Shown: positions 8,254 through 17,621 of the stretch, in pieces | How the letters are laid out: every line of letters starts with the position of its first letter | Position numbering within the stretch: position 1 is the stretch's first letter | Made by a program: the position numbers and the translations under genes | Notes under the pieces: generated by a model | The model's database searches: none | What the model was told of the DNA's origin: nothing | What the model saw: only the letters and a program-made list of their open reading frames with translations | Source: Goleter apudmare HA4340-LM2 | Lineage (GTDB): Bacteria; Cyanobacteriota; Cyanobacteriia; Cyanobacteriales; Nostocaceae | Direction of reading: 5' to 3' | Assembly (NCBI GenBank): GCA_019359495.1 | Contig: JAHHHF010000107.1 | Location: 1 to 61,731, forward strand | Length of the DNA: 61,731 nucleotides

Positions 8254-10221
8254 ATGCCAGTGGAAACTGATGGCGATCGCAACGCTGTTAAACCACCTGA
8301 ACCCAGGCAGATTGGCGGTAGTTTAATACTCTGGTTGGCATTACTGATATTTTTAAATTTGATTATTTTTGGAGAACCTCGTTATCCACGAGTACCTTAC
8401 AGCGATTTTATTTCTCAGGTGGAAGCTGGTAAAGTTAGCCGTGCTGTTCTCAGTGCTGATCGGATTGAGTATCAACTAAAAACAGAACCAACCACTACAA
8501 AACCTGATACTCCAGCTAATCAAGTCTTAATCACTACGCCAGTACCAGCTGATTTAGAATTGACCAAAATATTGCGACAGCATGACGTGGCGTTCTCTGC
8601 ACCCCCTCCTAGTCGCACTGGTTGGATTGCGACCCTATTTAGCTGGATTCTCCCACCGTTGATTTTCTTTGGTATCTGGGGCTTTTTACTCAGCCGTAGT
8701 CAGATGGGTGGCCCGGCAGCCTTGACAATTGGCAAAAGTAATGCTCGGATTTATTCTCAAGGTAGTACGGGGGTGACATTTGATGATGTGGCTGGAGTTG
8801 ATGAAGCGAAGGTAGAACTGCAAGAAATTGTGGATTTTCTCAAGAATGCCAGCAAGTATACTCACCTGGGGGCAAAAATTCCTAAAGGTGTGTTGTTGGT
8901 GGGGCCTCCGGGAACGGGGAAGACACTACTCGCAAAAGCGATCGCTGGCGAGGCTGGGGTTCCTTTCTTTAGTATTTCTGGCTCGGAGTTTATTGAGCTA
9001 TTTGTGGGTATTGGTGCTGCACGGGTGCGAGATTTATTTGAGCAAGCCAAGTCACAAGCGCCCTGCATTGTCTTTATTGATGAATTGGATGCTTTGGGTA
9101 AATCACGGGCTGGTGGTGGGCCAATTATGGGTGGTAATGATGAGCGGGAACAGACTCTCAACCAACTGCTTTCTGAGATGGATGGTTTTGATCCCAACAC
9201 CGGGGTAATTCTCTTAGCTGCAACCAATCGCCCAGAGGTTTTAGACTTGGCGCTACGTCGCCCTGGACGGTTTGACCGGCAAATTGTCGTCGATCGCCCA
9301 GATAAAATTGGTCGAGAAGCGATTCTGAAAATCCATGCTAAAAATGTCAAGCTAGCACCTGATGTGGATTTGTCGAGATTGGCAATTCGGACTCCAGGGT
9401 TTGCTGGTGCAGATTTGGCTAACCTGGTGAATGAAGCGGCATTGTTAGCCGCACGTGGCAATCATGAAGCTGTCAGTATGGCTGATTTTAACGAAGCAAT
9501 CGAGCGGGTGTTAACAGGTTTAGAGAAAAAGTCACGGGTGCTGAATGAAACGGAGAAAAAAACAGTCGCCTATCACGAAGTTGGTCATGCACTGATTGGT
9601 ACTCTCATGCCTGGCGTGGGGACAGTAGAAAAAATCTCTGTTGTGCCTCGTGGTGTGGGTGCTTTGGGTTATACACTACAATTACCAGAAGAAGAACGCT
9701 TTTTGATGACTGAAGACGAAATTCGCGGCCGGATTGTCAGCCTTTTGGGCGGGCGATCGGCTGAAGAGTTGACTTTTGGTAAGGCTTCCACAGGCGCTAG
9801 TGATGATATTCAAAAAGCTACAGAATTAGCAGAGCGATTTGTCACGCTTTATGGTATGAGCAGTGAATTAGGGCCGATCGCCTTTGAGAAAATTCCCCAA
9901 GAGTTTTTGGAAGGGTTAACTAATCCTCGGCGTGCTGTGAGTCCGAAAATCTCTGAACAAATTGACCTAGAAGTGAAAGCAATTGTTGATGGGGCACACC
10001 ACATAGCTCTGACAATCTTAGATAAAAATCGGCAACTATTGGCAGAAACAGCCGAAATGCTTTTAGAACAGGAAGTGTTGGAAGGAGAAGAATTGCGATC
10101 GCATCTCCAGCGCGTCCAGCCACCACCAGAGATGGATGATTGGTTGCGGACTGGGCAAATCCCCCAGGATACGTTGTTAAAACAAACAACTCTCAATGGC
10201 AGGCAAAAAGTAGATAGATAA
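8254..10221 (+). CDS. ftsH: FtsH-type membrane AAA+ zinc protease
   Basis: An ATP-dependent membrane metalloprotease that extracts and degrades membrane and regulatory proteins; in cyanobacteria the FtsH family serves photosystem II repair among other roles. Two membrane segments lie at about residues 25-42 and 125-148. They are followed by the AAA module with Walker A GPPGTGKT (about 217-224), Walker [11 protein letters not shown] and the second region of homology with arginines in [19 protein letters not shown]. The zinc site HEVGH lies at about residues 441-445. The 655-residue length is normal. A clean AGGAG precedes the ATG. It shares an operon with a phosphoribosyltransferase gene. Which FtsH paralogue this is cannot be settled here. 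Confidence 0.95.
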   Translation: MPVETDGDRNAVKPPEPRQIGGSLILWLALLIFLNLIIFGEPRYPRVPYSDFISQVEAGKVSRAVLSADRIEYQLKTEPTTTKPDTPANQVLITTPVPADLELTKILRQHDVAFSAPPPSRTGWIATLFSWILPPLIFFGIWGFLLSRSQMGGPAALTIGKSNARIYSQGSTGVTFDDVAGVDEAKVELQEIVDFLKNASKYTHLGAKIPKGVLLVGPPGTGKTLLAKAIAGEAGVPFFSISGSEFIELFVGIGAARVRDLFEQAKSQAPCIVFIDELDALGKSRAGGGPIMGGNDEREQTLNQLLSEMDGFDPNTGVILLAATNRPEVLDLALRRPGRFDRQIVVDRPDKIGREAILKIHAKNVKLAPDVDLSRLAIRTPGFAGADLANLVNEAALLAARGNHEAVSMADFNEAIERVLTGLEKKSRVLNETEKKTVAYHEVGHALIGTLMPGVGTVEKISVVPRGVGALGYTLQLPEEERFLMTEDEIRGRIVSLLGGRSAEELTFGKASTGASDDIQKATELAERFVTLYGMSSELGPIAFEKIPQEFLEGLTNPRRAVSPKISEQIDLEVKAIVDGAHHIALTILDKNRQLLAETAEMLLEQEVLEGEELRSHLQRVQPPPEMDDWLRTGQIPQDTLLKQTTLNGRQKVDR

Positions 10222-10633
10222 TTGAACCTTCACTATTGTGATCTCCCTACGAAGAATTTATATGTCGCAAACATTACTTAAATTGGTGTAAATCGCCAGA
10301 TGGTATTAAGTATTTCACCTCAATCAAAGCAGTGAGATGAGTAATTAATTACAGATCATACATCTGTTCTATATAGATATCTAGTAGCCTATAAATTAGG
10401 CAATATAACTGTTTTTTTCTGTTTTTTACCGTAGCTGTATAGGGGGCGAGAAAGTGCTTAAAGTACTCCCGTATGGTTTTGAGAATTCCATTATTCAGAG
10501 AACTTATTTACCTGTTTAAGTATGTAAAATTACTGAAATTATTATGGTGTTTGATTAAAGAATTCATCAAGCTCCGAACTAACACTGAAAACTCCCCGTC
10601 TAGAAAACTATCCTTTGTCATTTTTATGTGTCA
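10222..10633. other. Intergenic stretch with no gene seen
   Basis: AT-rich DNA between ftsH and the RHH-like gene. No credible reading frame, hairpin terminator or dispersed repeat was recognised. The candidate operator of the downstream pair begins at its right end. Confidence 0.5.
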
Positions 10634-10684
10634 TCATGACATTTTAACTTAAGTAAAAAATATCTTGAAATTTTGATGTCATGA
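10634..10684. promoter_or_regulatory. Candidate operator: 9-bp inverted repeats upstream of the RHH-like gene
   Basis: TCATGACAT (10634-10642) and ATGTCATGA (10676-10684) are exact reverse complements, centred about 72 bp before the ATG at 10731. The first half is itself embedded in GTCATCATGAC, a palindrome. Ribbon-helix-helix regulators commonly bind such paired sites in their own promoters, so autoregulation is inferred. Confidence 0.45.
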
Positions 10685-10730
10685 GAGAAAATGGAAAACA
10701 GACAGAGATATTCAATGAGGAGACCACAAT

Positions 10731-11216
10731 ATGACTGATAGAAGGCGCTCTGATGAATATAAGCAAGTTAGCGGCTATGTTCCAGTAGAGTTGGCGCGAG
10801 AGTTCAAAAGCATCTGTGCTCGTGAGGGAGTCTCTCAAAGTGACGCACTAGAAGAGATGGTTCGTGAGTGGATAGCTAGAAGAACAGGTTATCATTCCTT
10901 GACATCCCAAATCACACCGCCAGAAACAATTGCCGATGTAGTCAGAGCTAATATGACCAAACTGAAGCATTGCGGAGTTAAAAATTTACCAGCCCTCGCC
11001 AGAGGAGAAGTGCTACCTACACCGGGAGATTTCGCCATCATCACCTCAGTTTTAGCCATCCCAGAAGAAGAGCGAAAAATAATTTGGCAAAAAACTTTAA
11101 AATTTTCCGTGTTGAGCGAATTTATCGGTGTAAAAGTATATAAAGATTCTGGAGGTGTAAAAAAAGATGAGTGTGAGTATTCTCAGAACTCTGAACCTAC
11201 CGGGCTGGAACTATAA
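10731..11216 (+). CDS. Ribbon-helix-helix-like protein of unknown function
   Basis: A 161-residue protein I do not recognise. Residues about 8-52 fit a ribbon-helix-helix pattern: a short beta-like stretch (KQVSGYVPVEL) followed by two helices (AREFKSICAREG, QSDALEEMVREWIARR). The part from about 65 to 125 is helical, and its 'LARGEVLPTPGDFAIIT..L.IPEEE' layout recalls the later helices of XRE-type HTH domains. A GAGGAG lies just before the ATG. It overlaps the next gene by 50 bp in another frame, so the two are translationally linked. Paired inverted repeats upstream suggest it regulates its own promoter. A DNA-binding role is inferred from fold alone. Confidence 0.65.
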   Translation: MTDRRRSDEYKQVSGYVPVELAREFKSICAREGVSQSDALEEMVREWIARRTGYHSLTSQITPPETIADVVRANMTKLKHCGVKNLPALARGEVLPTPGDFAIITSVLAIPEEERKIIWQKTLKFSVLSEFIGVKVYKDSGGVKKDECEYSQNSEPTGLEL

Positions 11217-11850
11217 AATCTCCTTTGAGGGGATTTCTATCCTTGCCCCGACGAAGCGAGATGCTACTCACCTGGCCCAAAGCTACGGAGATGCTCTCAG
11301 TGAGACTGCGTCAAAAATCAAAGGTAAGGTACGGGTAGGCTGGAGAGGCTGCAAACACCCAATTGAATTTTTTGGGTGGATGGCATCTACCGAAGCACCT
11401 ACACCTTCTGAAACTGCCGAAAGTATCTTGAGTTGTGGCGGTGCTGTCTTTTGTAGCCAATTGCATATACCAGTCGATCTGTTATGTCGCATGGTTACAG
11501 CTGCGGACAATGAGCGTCCAGTAAGCATCGTCAGACAAGATAACCGTAAGCAAATCATTATTAATCAGCCAATGGCTGATATGTTGGACACGCCACCAGA
11601 GATTGCCACTCAAAGGGTAATGAACCACTTTTGGCTACCCGAAGATTTGGCAGCGCTGGAACAACGATTACAAACCGAGGGACGATTCACTTGGACTTAC
11701 TCTGCGGGACTAAATGAACAAGCCTGGGCAATACTCACAACTCAATTTGAGGCTTTCGAGGTGGAAGGCATTTGGTACAGACAGGGAACCTGTTTATCGA
11801 CTCCTCAACTTGTACCTATTCCACCAGGAGCGTTTGCACCAGCCGCTTAG
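11167..11850 (+). CDS. Unknown protein with a possible C-terminal PAS-like region
   Basis: A 227-residue protein that I cannot place in a named family. The first 100 or so residues (NYKISFEGISILAPTKRDAT onward) look alpha/beta. From about residue 120 to 210 the pattern 'IVRQDNRKQIIINQPMADML ... RVMNHFWLPEDLAALEQRLQ ... FTWTYSAGLNEQAWAILTTQ' resembles a PAS domain: an initial strand, a short helix, a 'G/F..eD...' linker and closing strands. An AGGAGG-like TGGAGGTG precedes the ATG within the upstream gene. The tight overlap with a ribbon-helix-helix gene suggests a sensor and DNA-binding pair. That pairing is inference; no catalytic motif is visible. Confidence 0.6.
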   Translation: MSVSILRTLNLPGWNYKISFEGISILAPTKRDATHLAQSYGDALSETASKIKGKVRVGWRGCKHPIEFFGWMASTEAPTPSETAESILSCGGAVFCSQLHIPVDLLCRMVTAADNERPVSIVRQDNRKQIIINQPMADMLDTPPEIATQRVMNHFWLPEDLAALEQRLQTEGRFTWTYSAGLNEQAWAILTTQFEAFEVEGIWYRQGTCLSTPQLVPIPPGAFAPAA

Positions 11851-11923
11851 GTAGATAATTTGATCACTTCCAGAACCTAGAATCAATGCTGTGCTGGAAT
11901 TTTTTCAGGGTGCGCTCCATTAC

Positions 11924-12389
11924 AATTCAAAATTCGTCTTGAAAAGTTTGCTCAACGCAAATTTCCGCAAAATTCAAAATTAAGAATTTATACCATAGAT
12001 TGTAGGGGAAAACGGTTGTTTGCCCTTATGCACCATGCATCTGTCGCTATTTCTATGACTGAGATTTAGCGGCTGTTGACTATACTTCTGTTCGTAGTAG
12101 TGTTTGTAATTATCCATAGCGGTACTGGGTAAGTATACGCAGCAGTCTTGTTAATATTTGGTGCTGCGTCGTTGCGTGAACTTGGTTAAGGCGGCATATT
12201 TATAATTTAGATTTCTCTAATTCTGTTAGTATCTCCGGGTAATTCCAGAGTTGATACGCAAATTTACTTAAACTACATCTTGAGGAACAACAAGTTGCAC
12301 AACGAGAGCCTTCAGAAACCCTATTCCGTAGGGTTTAGGAGATATCCGCACCAGCAAGTAGCTCAACTTTTCAAGATGAATTTTGAATT
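11924..12389. repeat. 466-bp segment bounded by 23-bp inverted repeats
   Basis: AATTCAAAATTC followed by GTCTTGAAAAG (11924-11946) is the reverse complement, with one mismatch, of 12367-12389. Inside lie a 7-bp hairpin AAACCCT/AGGGTTT (12316-12336) and no reading frame I can support. The segment fills almost all of the gap between the PAS-like gene and the ABC exporter. It could be a decayed non-autonomous transposon. Confidence 0.5.
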
Positions 12390-12398
12390 AATTAGTAT

Positions 12399-14180
12399 TT
12401 AGATTACTGCTGCACCCAGTTGGAGAGCATAGAGGTTGGCATAAACACCCTGTTGGTTGATCAGTTCTGCATGAGTACCCCGTTCAACGATTTGTCCTTG
12501 CTGAATGACTAACACCTGATCGGCTTGGGTAACTGTGCTGAGACGGTGGGCGATGACAAAACTAGTCCGTCCTTGCAACAAGCGAGCGATCGCACTTTGT
12601 ACCAGCGCTTCTGTACGGGTGTCAATGCTGCTAGTTGCTTCATCCAAAATCAGAATTCGGGGGTTAATCAATACCGCACGAGCAATACTGATCAGTTGTC
12701 GCTGTCCCTGACTTAGAGGCGCACCCCGTTCACCTAATTGTGTTGTGTAACCCTGTGGTAAAGAGGTAATAAACTCATGGACATTGGCCATCTGTGCCGC
12801 CGCTTCGATCTCGGCTTGGGTGGAGTGTGGAGAGCCAAAAGCGATATTTTCTGCCACAGTCCCACTAAACAGAATATTATCTTGTAAAACAATGCCAATT
12901 TGACGGCGTAAACTGGCTTGAGTCACACTCCGGACATCAATATCATCTATTTTTAAAGCACCGCCAGACACATCATAGAAGCGCAAAATTAAATTAATAA
13001 TCGTGCTTTTTCCTGAGCCTGTCGGCCCGACTAACGCCACCATCTGTCCCGGAAGAGCTTGTAAATTCACCCCTTTCAGCACCAGTTGATCGGGGTTGTA
13101 GCCAAAGGTGACATTCTCAAATGCTACCTTGCCTTGAATGGGGGGCATATCAATAGCATCGGGTGCATCTTGAAGTTGAGACGGTTCATCTAAGAGTAAG
13201 AAGATCCGTTCTAATCCGGCAAAGGCTGACTGTGCCTGGGTATAAAACTGGCTGAGGATTTGGATGGGGCGGAAAAATTGCTGAACATAGAGTAAAAATG
13301 ATGTCACCACACCCACAGTTGCACCTCCTGTAACCGCAAGATAGCCGCCATAAGCTAGTACGGCTGCGGTTGCAAGGGTGTTGAGAAAATCAATTGATGG
13401 TAAAAATGCCGCCGTAATAGCCACTGCTTCCACATTGGCATCACGATTGGCAGCGTTGAGGGTGGCGAATTCGGCGATGTTAAGATGTACACGATTGAAA
13501 GCTTGGGCTTCCCGGACACTGCCAATATCTTCTTCTAATTTGGCAGAAAGTTCGCCAATTGTCTGGCGGGTAACACGAAATCTAGCTCTTGCCCAACGGG
13601 CAAACAAGCTAGTAGTAAAAATCATCAGGGGCACTACCAAGTTACTCAACAAACCCAGTTGGAAGTTGAGTGCGAACATAGCAATGACAATGCCAACCAA
13701 ACTGAAAGTATTACCCAGCATTTGAGCAATCGTTTGTCCAAATGCTTGGTTTACCGTATTGACATCATTCAGCAGGCGGCTCATCAAATCACCTGCTTCT
13801 GAGCGATCAAAAAAGCTGAGTGGCAAACTCTGGATTTTATTGAAAATATCTTGCCGCAACTGCGCCAGCAACCGTTGCATAATCCAGCCGACTCGCATAA
13901 TCTGTCCCCGAATTGCCGAAATACCAAGGACATAGATTAGCCCCAGTAGTAGCAACATCAGGAGTAATCCTGGCAAATTTCTCTGGGCGATCAGATTATC
14001 AATCGACCAACCAAGCAAAAACGGCCCAATGGCTTGGCTAGTGGCACCAATTGTGACTAATGCGATCGCAATGGGAATTTCTTTTTTATAGGGACGGAGG
14101 TATTGTAAAAAGCGCCGCAGTGTCGATAGTTGCTGACTTGCTTTTTGTTCGGGTGCAACGATGGGATCTGTGCCTCTCAT
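12399..14180 (-). CDS. ABC exporter half-transporter, fused permease and ATPase
   Basis: A type IV (MsbA/MDR-like) ABC half-transporter of 593 residues that would act as a homodimer in the inner membrane. The ABC_membrane domain spans about residues 20-310 with six predicted helices. The ATPase domain follows, with Walker A GPTGSGKST (about residues 386-394), signature LSQGQ (about 490), Walker B ILILDEATSSID and the H-loop in FVIAHRLST. The signature reads LSQGQ rather than LSGGQ, a common variant in this group. ATG at 14178-14180. It stands alone, so the exported substrate is unknown; lipids, drugs or peptides are all possible. Confidence 0.92.
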   Translation of the reverse strand: MRGTDPIVAPEQKASQQLSTLRRFLQYLRPYKKEIPIAIALVTIGATSQAIGPFLLGWSIDNLIAQRNLPGLLLMLLLLGLIYVLGISAIRGQIMRVGWIMQRLLAQLRQDIFNKIQSLPLSFFDRSEAGDLMSRLLNDVNTVNQAFGQTIAQMLGNTFSLVGIVIAMFALNFQLGLLSNLVVPLMIFTTSLFARWARARFRVTRQTIGELSAKLEEDIGSVREAQAFNRVHLNIAEFATLNAANRDANVEAVAITAAFLPSIDFLNTLATAAVLAYGGYLAVTGGATVGVVTSFLLYVQQFFRPIQILSQFYTQAQSAFAGLERIFLLLDEPSQLQDAPDAIDMPPIQGKVAFENVTFGYNPDQLVLKGVNLQALPGQMVALVGPTGSGKSTIINLILRFYDVSGGALKIDDIDVRSVTQASLRRQIGIVLQDNILFSGTVAENIAFGSPHSTQAEIEAAAQMANVHEFITSLPQGYTTQLGERGAPLSQGQRQLISIARAVLINPRILILDEATSSIDTRTEALVQSAIARLLQGRTSFVIAHRLSTVTQADQVLVIQQGQIVERGTHAELINQQGVYANLYALQLGAAVI

Positions 14181-14334
14181 ATCGTGTTCCGTGAAAAACC
14201 TATGATTACCAACTTCCTATCACTGCGACGAATGATACTCTTTGGCTTGATATCGTATTTAGTAGTGCTAAGTCAAGAGTCCTGATGGCTGATTTTCTGA
14301 ATTAACGGGGTTACTATATATTGATTGACCAATT

Positions 14335-14434
14335 ATTTATAGTTACGACAAGGCAGGTGGCAGGTGGGAAGAGGATTATAGCTTTGTTTACCTTTCTTAA
14401 CTTAGTTTTGTTTTTTCTCACCGATTTACCTAAT
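14335..14434 (+). repeat. 111-bp dispersed element, copy 2 (diverged)
   Basis: From about 14341 it matches the copies at 6865 and 31072: ACGACAAGGCAGG, then a duplicated GGCAGGTG, then the shared CTTTGTTTACCTTTCTTAAC and a T-rich tail ending TTACCTAATT. The left terminal part is diverged. It ends 18 bp before the DUF711 start codon and so occupies that gene's promoter region. Confidence 0.65.
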
Positions 14435-14451
14435 TAGTATATATATTTGAG

Positions 14452-15600
14452 ATGAAAATTAGAACCATCACCACAGGAATCTCTTTACAATCCCCAGCAG
14501 AAATAGAAAAAATTATACAAGCTACTGAGTTTAATCAACGAGCCAAAGAAGTGTTTGAAAGCCAAGGATATGAAGTACAAACAACTCGAATATCTACTAA
14601 TTCCTGGGAAGAATATTTGGCTGGATTATCAAATATAGAAATTATCAATCAAATCCTAGCTATAGAACAAGTTTGTCAAAGTCTAGATATCGGCTTCTTC
14701 AATATTGGTTATGCCAGTCAACCCGCGAATATTGCTTTAATTTCAGACATTAATCAAAATACATCAATGATTTTTTGTTCGAGCAAAATTGGCGATCAAA
14801 AAACTGGTATTAACTTGGAAAATATCCAGGAATCTGCAAAACTAATTCAACGTATTTCTCAAGAAACGGAAAATGGCTATGGGAATTTTCGTTTTTGCGC
14901 TTGGGCCAACTGTCAAGCAGGTATCCCCTTTTTTCCTAGCTCATATCACGAAGGTAATAGGGCTTTTGCTATTGGTTTAGAGTGTTGTGACTTGGTAACA
15001 GAAGCTTTTTCTGAATCGGAGAATATACAAATAGCAGCAAAAAAACTCCAAGAAATCCTGGAAATTGAATTAGCTAAGATAGCAGCGATCGCCCAAACAA
15101 TATCTGATAATTTTACTATCGAATATCGAGGTATTGACACTTCACTTGCACCATCCTTAGATAAAAATAATAGTATTGCTTTTGCTTATGAAAAACTCTT
15201 AAATGGTAAGTTTGGTGAACCTGGAACCTTAGCAATTTCCGGAATGCTAACTCACGTATTAAAAAATGTATCAGTTAAAATCTGTGGTTACTCTGGGTTA
15301 ATGCTTCCGGTTTGTGAAGATGTCGGTTTAGCCACTAGAGCCAATGAGCAAACCTACGATCTCACTAATTTATTGTTATACTCAGCAGTCTGCGGTTGTG
15401 GACTAGATACAGTTCCCCTTCCCGGTGACATCACAATCGACAAGCTTGCAGCGATATTAACTGATCTAGCAACTTTAGCCATCAAGCTAAATAAACCTCT
15501 ATCAGCTAGATTATTTCCTATCCCAGGTAAAAAAGCCGGGGAAATGACTAAATTCAATTCCCCGTATCTTGTAGATTGTCAAATTTTCGCAATAGATTAA
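14452..15600 (+). CDS. DUF711 (UPF0210) family protein
   Basis: The opening MKIRTITTGISL and the following 'EIEKIIQATEFNQRAKEVFESQGY' layout are typical of the DUF711/UPF0210 family, which is structurally related to the glycyl-radical enzyme fold. Glycine-rich internal segments (ISGMLTHVLKNV, CGYSGLMLPVCEDVGLA) and the Cys pair near VCGCGLDTVPLPGD are also conserved-looking. At 382 residues it is somewhat shorter than the roughly 450-residue bacterial members. The biochemical function is unknown. The start is an ATG with no strong ribosome site, 18 bp after a copy of the 111-bp repeat. No operon partner. Confidence 0.75.
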   Translation: MKIRTITTGISLQSPAEIEKIIQATEFNQRAKEVFESQGYEVQTTRISTNSWEEYLAGLSNIEIINQILAIEQVCQSLDIGFFNIGYASQPANIALISDINQNTSMIFCSSKIGDQKTGINLENIQESAKLIQRISQETENGYGNFRFCAWANCQAGIPFFPSSYHEGNRAFAIGLECCDLVTEAFSESENIQIAAKKLQEILEIELAKIAAIAQTISDNFTIEYRGIDTSLAPSLDKNNSIAFAYEKLLNGKFGEPGTLAISGMLTHVLKNVSVKICGYSGLMLPVCEDVGLATRANEQTYDLTNLLLYSAVCGCGLDTVPLPGDITIDKLAAILTDLATLAIKLNKPLSARLFPIPGKKAGEMTKFNSPYLVDCQIFAID

Positions 15601-15679
15601 AGAGATTTAGACAGGAGTAAAGCCTTCCGGTAGAGTAGGTTGAGGGTTACACTAGTTAGCTTTATTTGCACTTACCTAC

Positions 15680-16348
15680 TTATTCAGAAAGCAAACTAGG
15701 AGAGGTCAACACAAAAACATCCCTAGTTCCTTGAGCGTCAGTCAATGGTTTAATGGGAGTTGTAAAGTGGAAAAATTCATGGTCGTTAACTAATAAAAGT
15801 TCTCCTGGATGGAGAATTTTGTTAAAAATAGGCTTTTCTTTCTTGGCTTTATACAAATGTGTTTCTCCACCTTGAATATTTTCTCTATCCACAGAGAAGA
15901 TACCGATCAAATCAGTACCATCACTATGAATACCTTCAGGTGCTGGATTACCTAAATTGTGAGGTGAACAGGTAGTTCTAATTTGATGCACCCCTATTTC
16001 AGCTTCTGGGTGGAGTTTGCAAGAATCAACAAATGCTAAAACAAGATTTTTAAAAATATCCTGTTCGATCAGTGCATCATCTATTTCTGCAAATTCTCTT
16101 TTGATATCACCCAATAATGGATTATATTCTTTGCTTTGAAAGAGATAGCCATGAGGTAGTTTAATCAACTGTTCCCCAGAAACTAGGAAGCGAGATAATC
16201 TTCTAAACCGATAGTTACCTTTAATGTAAGGATCATTAGGTAAATCATTAAAAAATGGCTTAAAACCTGCTAGATTTATCGAATTTACCTTTCGGAGTGT
16301 AAAGAGAAAGGCATATTCTAATTCCGTTGCTTCCCAGAGTGTTTGCAT
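15680..16348 (-). CDS. 2-oxoglutarate/Fe(II) dioxygenase family protein (PF10014-like)
   Basis: A 222-residue non-haem iron dioxygenase of the 2OG-Fe_Oxy_2 type, the family of Bacillus L-isoleucine dioxygenase, which hydroxylates free amino acids. The HxD iron ligands lie in GIHSDGTDLIG (about residue 140) and the distal His in NDHEFFHFTTP (about residues 190-200), with a later Arg in TRDVFVLT as the likely 2-oxoglutarate anchor. A strong AGGAGG stands 8 bp before the ATG. It converges with the DUF711 gene. The true substrate cannot be read; an amino acid or small peptide is the reasonable guess. Confidence 0.8.
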   Translation of the reverse strand: MQTLWEATELEYAFLFTLRKVNSINLAGFKPFFNDLPNDPYIKGNYRFRRLSRFLVSGEQLIKLPHGYLFQSKEYNPLLGDIKREFAEIDDALIEQDIFKNLVLAFVDSCKLHPEAEIGVHQIRTTCSPHNLGNPAPEGIHSDGTDLIGIFSVDRENIQGGETHLYKAKKEKPIFNKILHPGELLLVNDHEFFHFTTPIKPLTDAQGTRDVFVLTSPSLLSE

Positions 16349-16535
16349 AGGATTTACCTCCTTGCATGTAGTTTTCCTCCGACATTTTTTAGGAGGTTTA
16401 TAATACCTAGTATATGCTACCTTTTATTAAAAGGTCGTAAAAACGACTACAAAATTTACCATTTTATGGTAAAGAGAATATTTTTATGGGAATGTGTAGA
16501 GATGGTAATATTTACTAGCAGCAACAAGATTCATA

Positions 16536-17261
16536 ATGATTGATTGGCTCTACCGTTACCCACCGCTATATCCTGGTATTTTGCTCAAGCGCTACAAGCG
16601 TTTTTTCGCAGATATTCAGCTGGTTTCTGGGGAGGTAGTGATAGCACACTGTCCCAACACAGGGCCAATGACTGGGGTTTCAACTCCTGGGAGTGCAGTA
16701 CAGATTTCCAAAAGCGATAATCCTCTCCGCAAGTTAGCCTATACCTTAGAATTAATTCAGGTTGATGATCATCAACCCACTTGGGTAGGTGTGAATACCG
16801 CTTTACCAAATCGGGTAGTAAAACTAGCTTTAGAAAAACATCTTTTCCCAGAATTAGGTAACTATAGCTACATCAAAGGCGAGGTCGTTTATGGACAAGA
16901 TAAAAAAAGTCGGGTGGATTTCTTCTTAACAGGAAGTGATACAGAACGCCCGATTTATTTAGAAGTAAAAAATACAACTTGGTCTCAAGGAACTTTGGCA
17001 ATATTTCCTGACACAGAGACAACGAGAGGACAAAAACACCTGCGGGAACTAACTATGTTGTTACCCCAAACGCGTGCAGTCATGCTCTACTTTATCAATC
17101 GTGGTGATTGCACTGAATTTGCCCCTGGTGATAGTACAGACCCTGTATATGGTAAGTTATTGCGAGAGGCGATCGCTCTGGGTTTAGAAGTATTACCCTG
17201 CCGTTTTGATATTTCCCCTGAAGGTATCCGTTATCTGGGTTTAGCAAAGCTGAAAATTTAA
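16536..17261 (+). CDS. sfsA: SfsA family DNA/RNA nuclease
   Basis: A 241-residue SfsA protein, first described as sugar fermentation stimulation protein and now seen as a restriction-fold nucleic-acid binding or cleaving protein. Diagnostic stretches are IAHCPNTGPMTGVSTPGS in the N-terminal OB-like part and the nuclease core RVDFFL...IYLEVKNTTW with Asp and Glu-x-Lys metal/catalytic residues. TETTRGQKHLREL is also conserved. Length and starts agree with the family. ATG at 16536. A perfect 13-bp hairpin follows directly. Its cellular role in cyanobacteria is not established. Confidence 0.93.
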   Translation: MIDWLYRYPPLYPGILLKRYKRFFADIQLVSGEVVIAHCPNTGPMTGVSTPGSAVQISKSDNPLRKLAYTLELIQVDDHQPTWVGVNTALPNRVVKLALEKHLFPELGNYSYIKGEVVYGQDKKSRVDFFLTGSDTERPIYLEVKNTTWSQGTLAIFPDTETTRGQKHLRELTMLLPQTRAVMLYFINRGDCTEFAPGDSTDPVYGKLLREAIALGLEVLPCRFDISPEGIRYLGLAKLKI

Positions 17262-17269
17262 TCATTATC

Positions 17270-17305
17270 AGTTTGTAGTCAGTATTAAAGTGCTGACTAC
17301 AAACT
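17270..17305. terminator. Perfect 13-bp hairpin after sfsA
   Basis: AGTTTGTAGTCAG (17270-17282) pairs exactly with CTGACTACAAACT (17293-17305) over a 10-base loop, 9 bp after the sfsA stop. There is no T-run, so it may act as an mRNA 3' stabiliser rather than a strict terminator. The remaining 310 bp before the DUF2301 gene hold no feature I can support. Confidence 0.55.
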
Positions 17306-17621
17306 TAGATGTTCATGATTTTTAGGTGAGTTGAGAATCATGAGTTTTTGGCAATGCTAGGGGTAACTCTAAACCCGGTGCAGCAGCAATTTCCTGGGGT
17401 GGGAGGTTGCTGTACATTTCACCCTGCAACCTGTGGTGATGGAATATTTCATAAATCAGTTAATTCAGCAGGTGTGTGCAGACATTCTCCCAGGAACAGA
17501 GACAAAATTTCACCTTTTCCATAGCCATGCTTTATGCAAAAAATAGCTCATAATATTAAAAGCTGTTAGTAAATTCCAGTCGGATTTGACCACTGGGAAA
17601 TCATAACTACGGTTTTTGAAT

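Noticed and set aside
8862-9461. A 199-codon minus-strand frame inside ftsH
   Set aside because: It lies wholly opposite the AAA domain of a strongly conserved gene, and its product is a low-complexity Ser/Pro/Arg mix typical of an antisense shadow.
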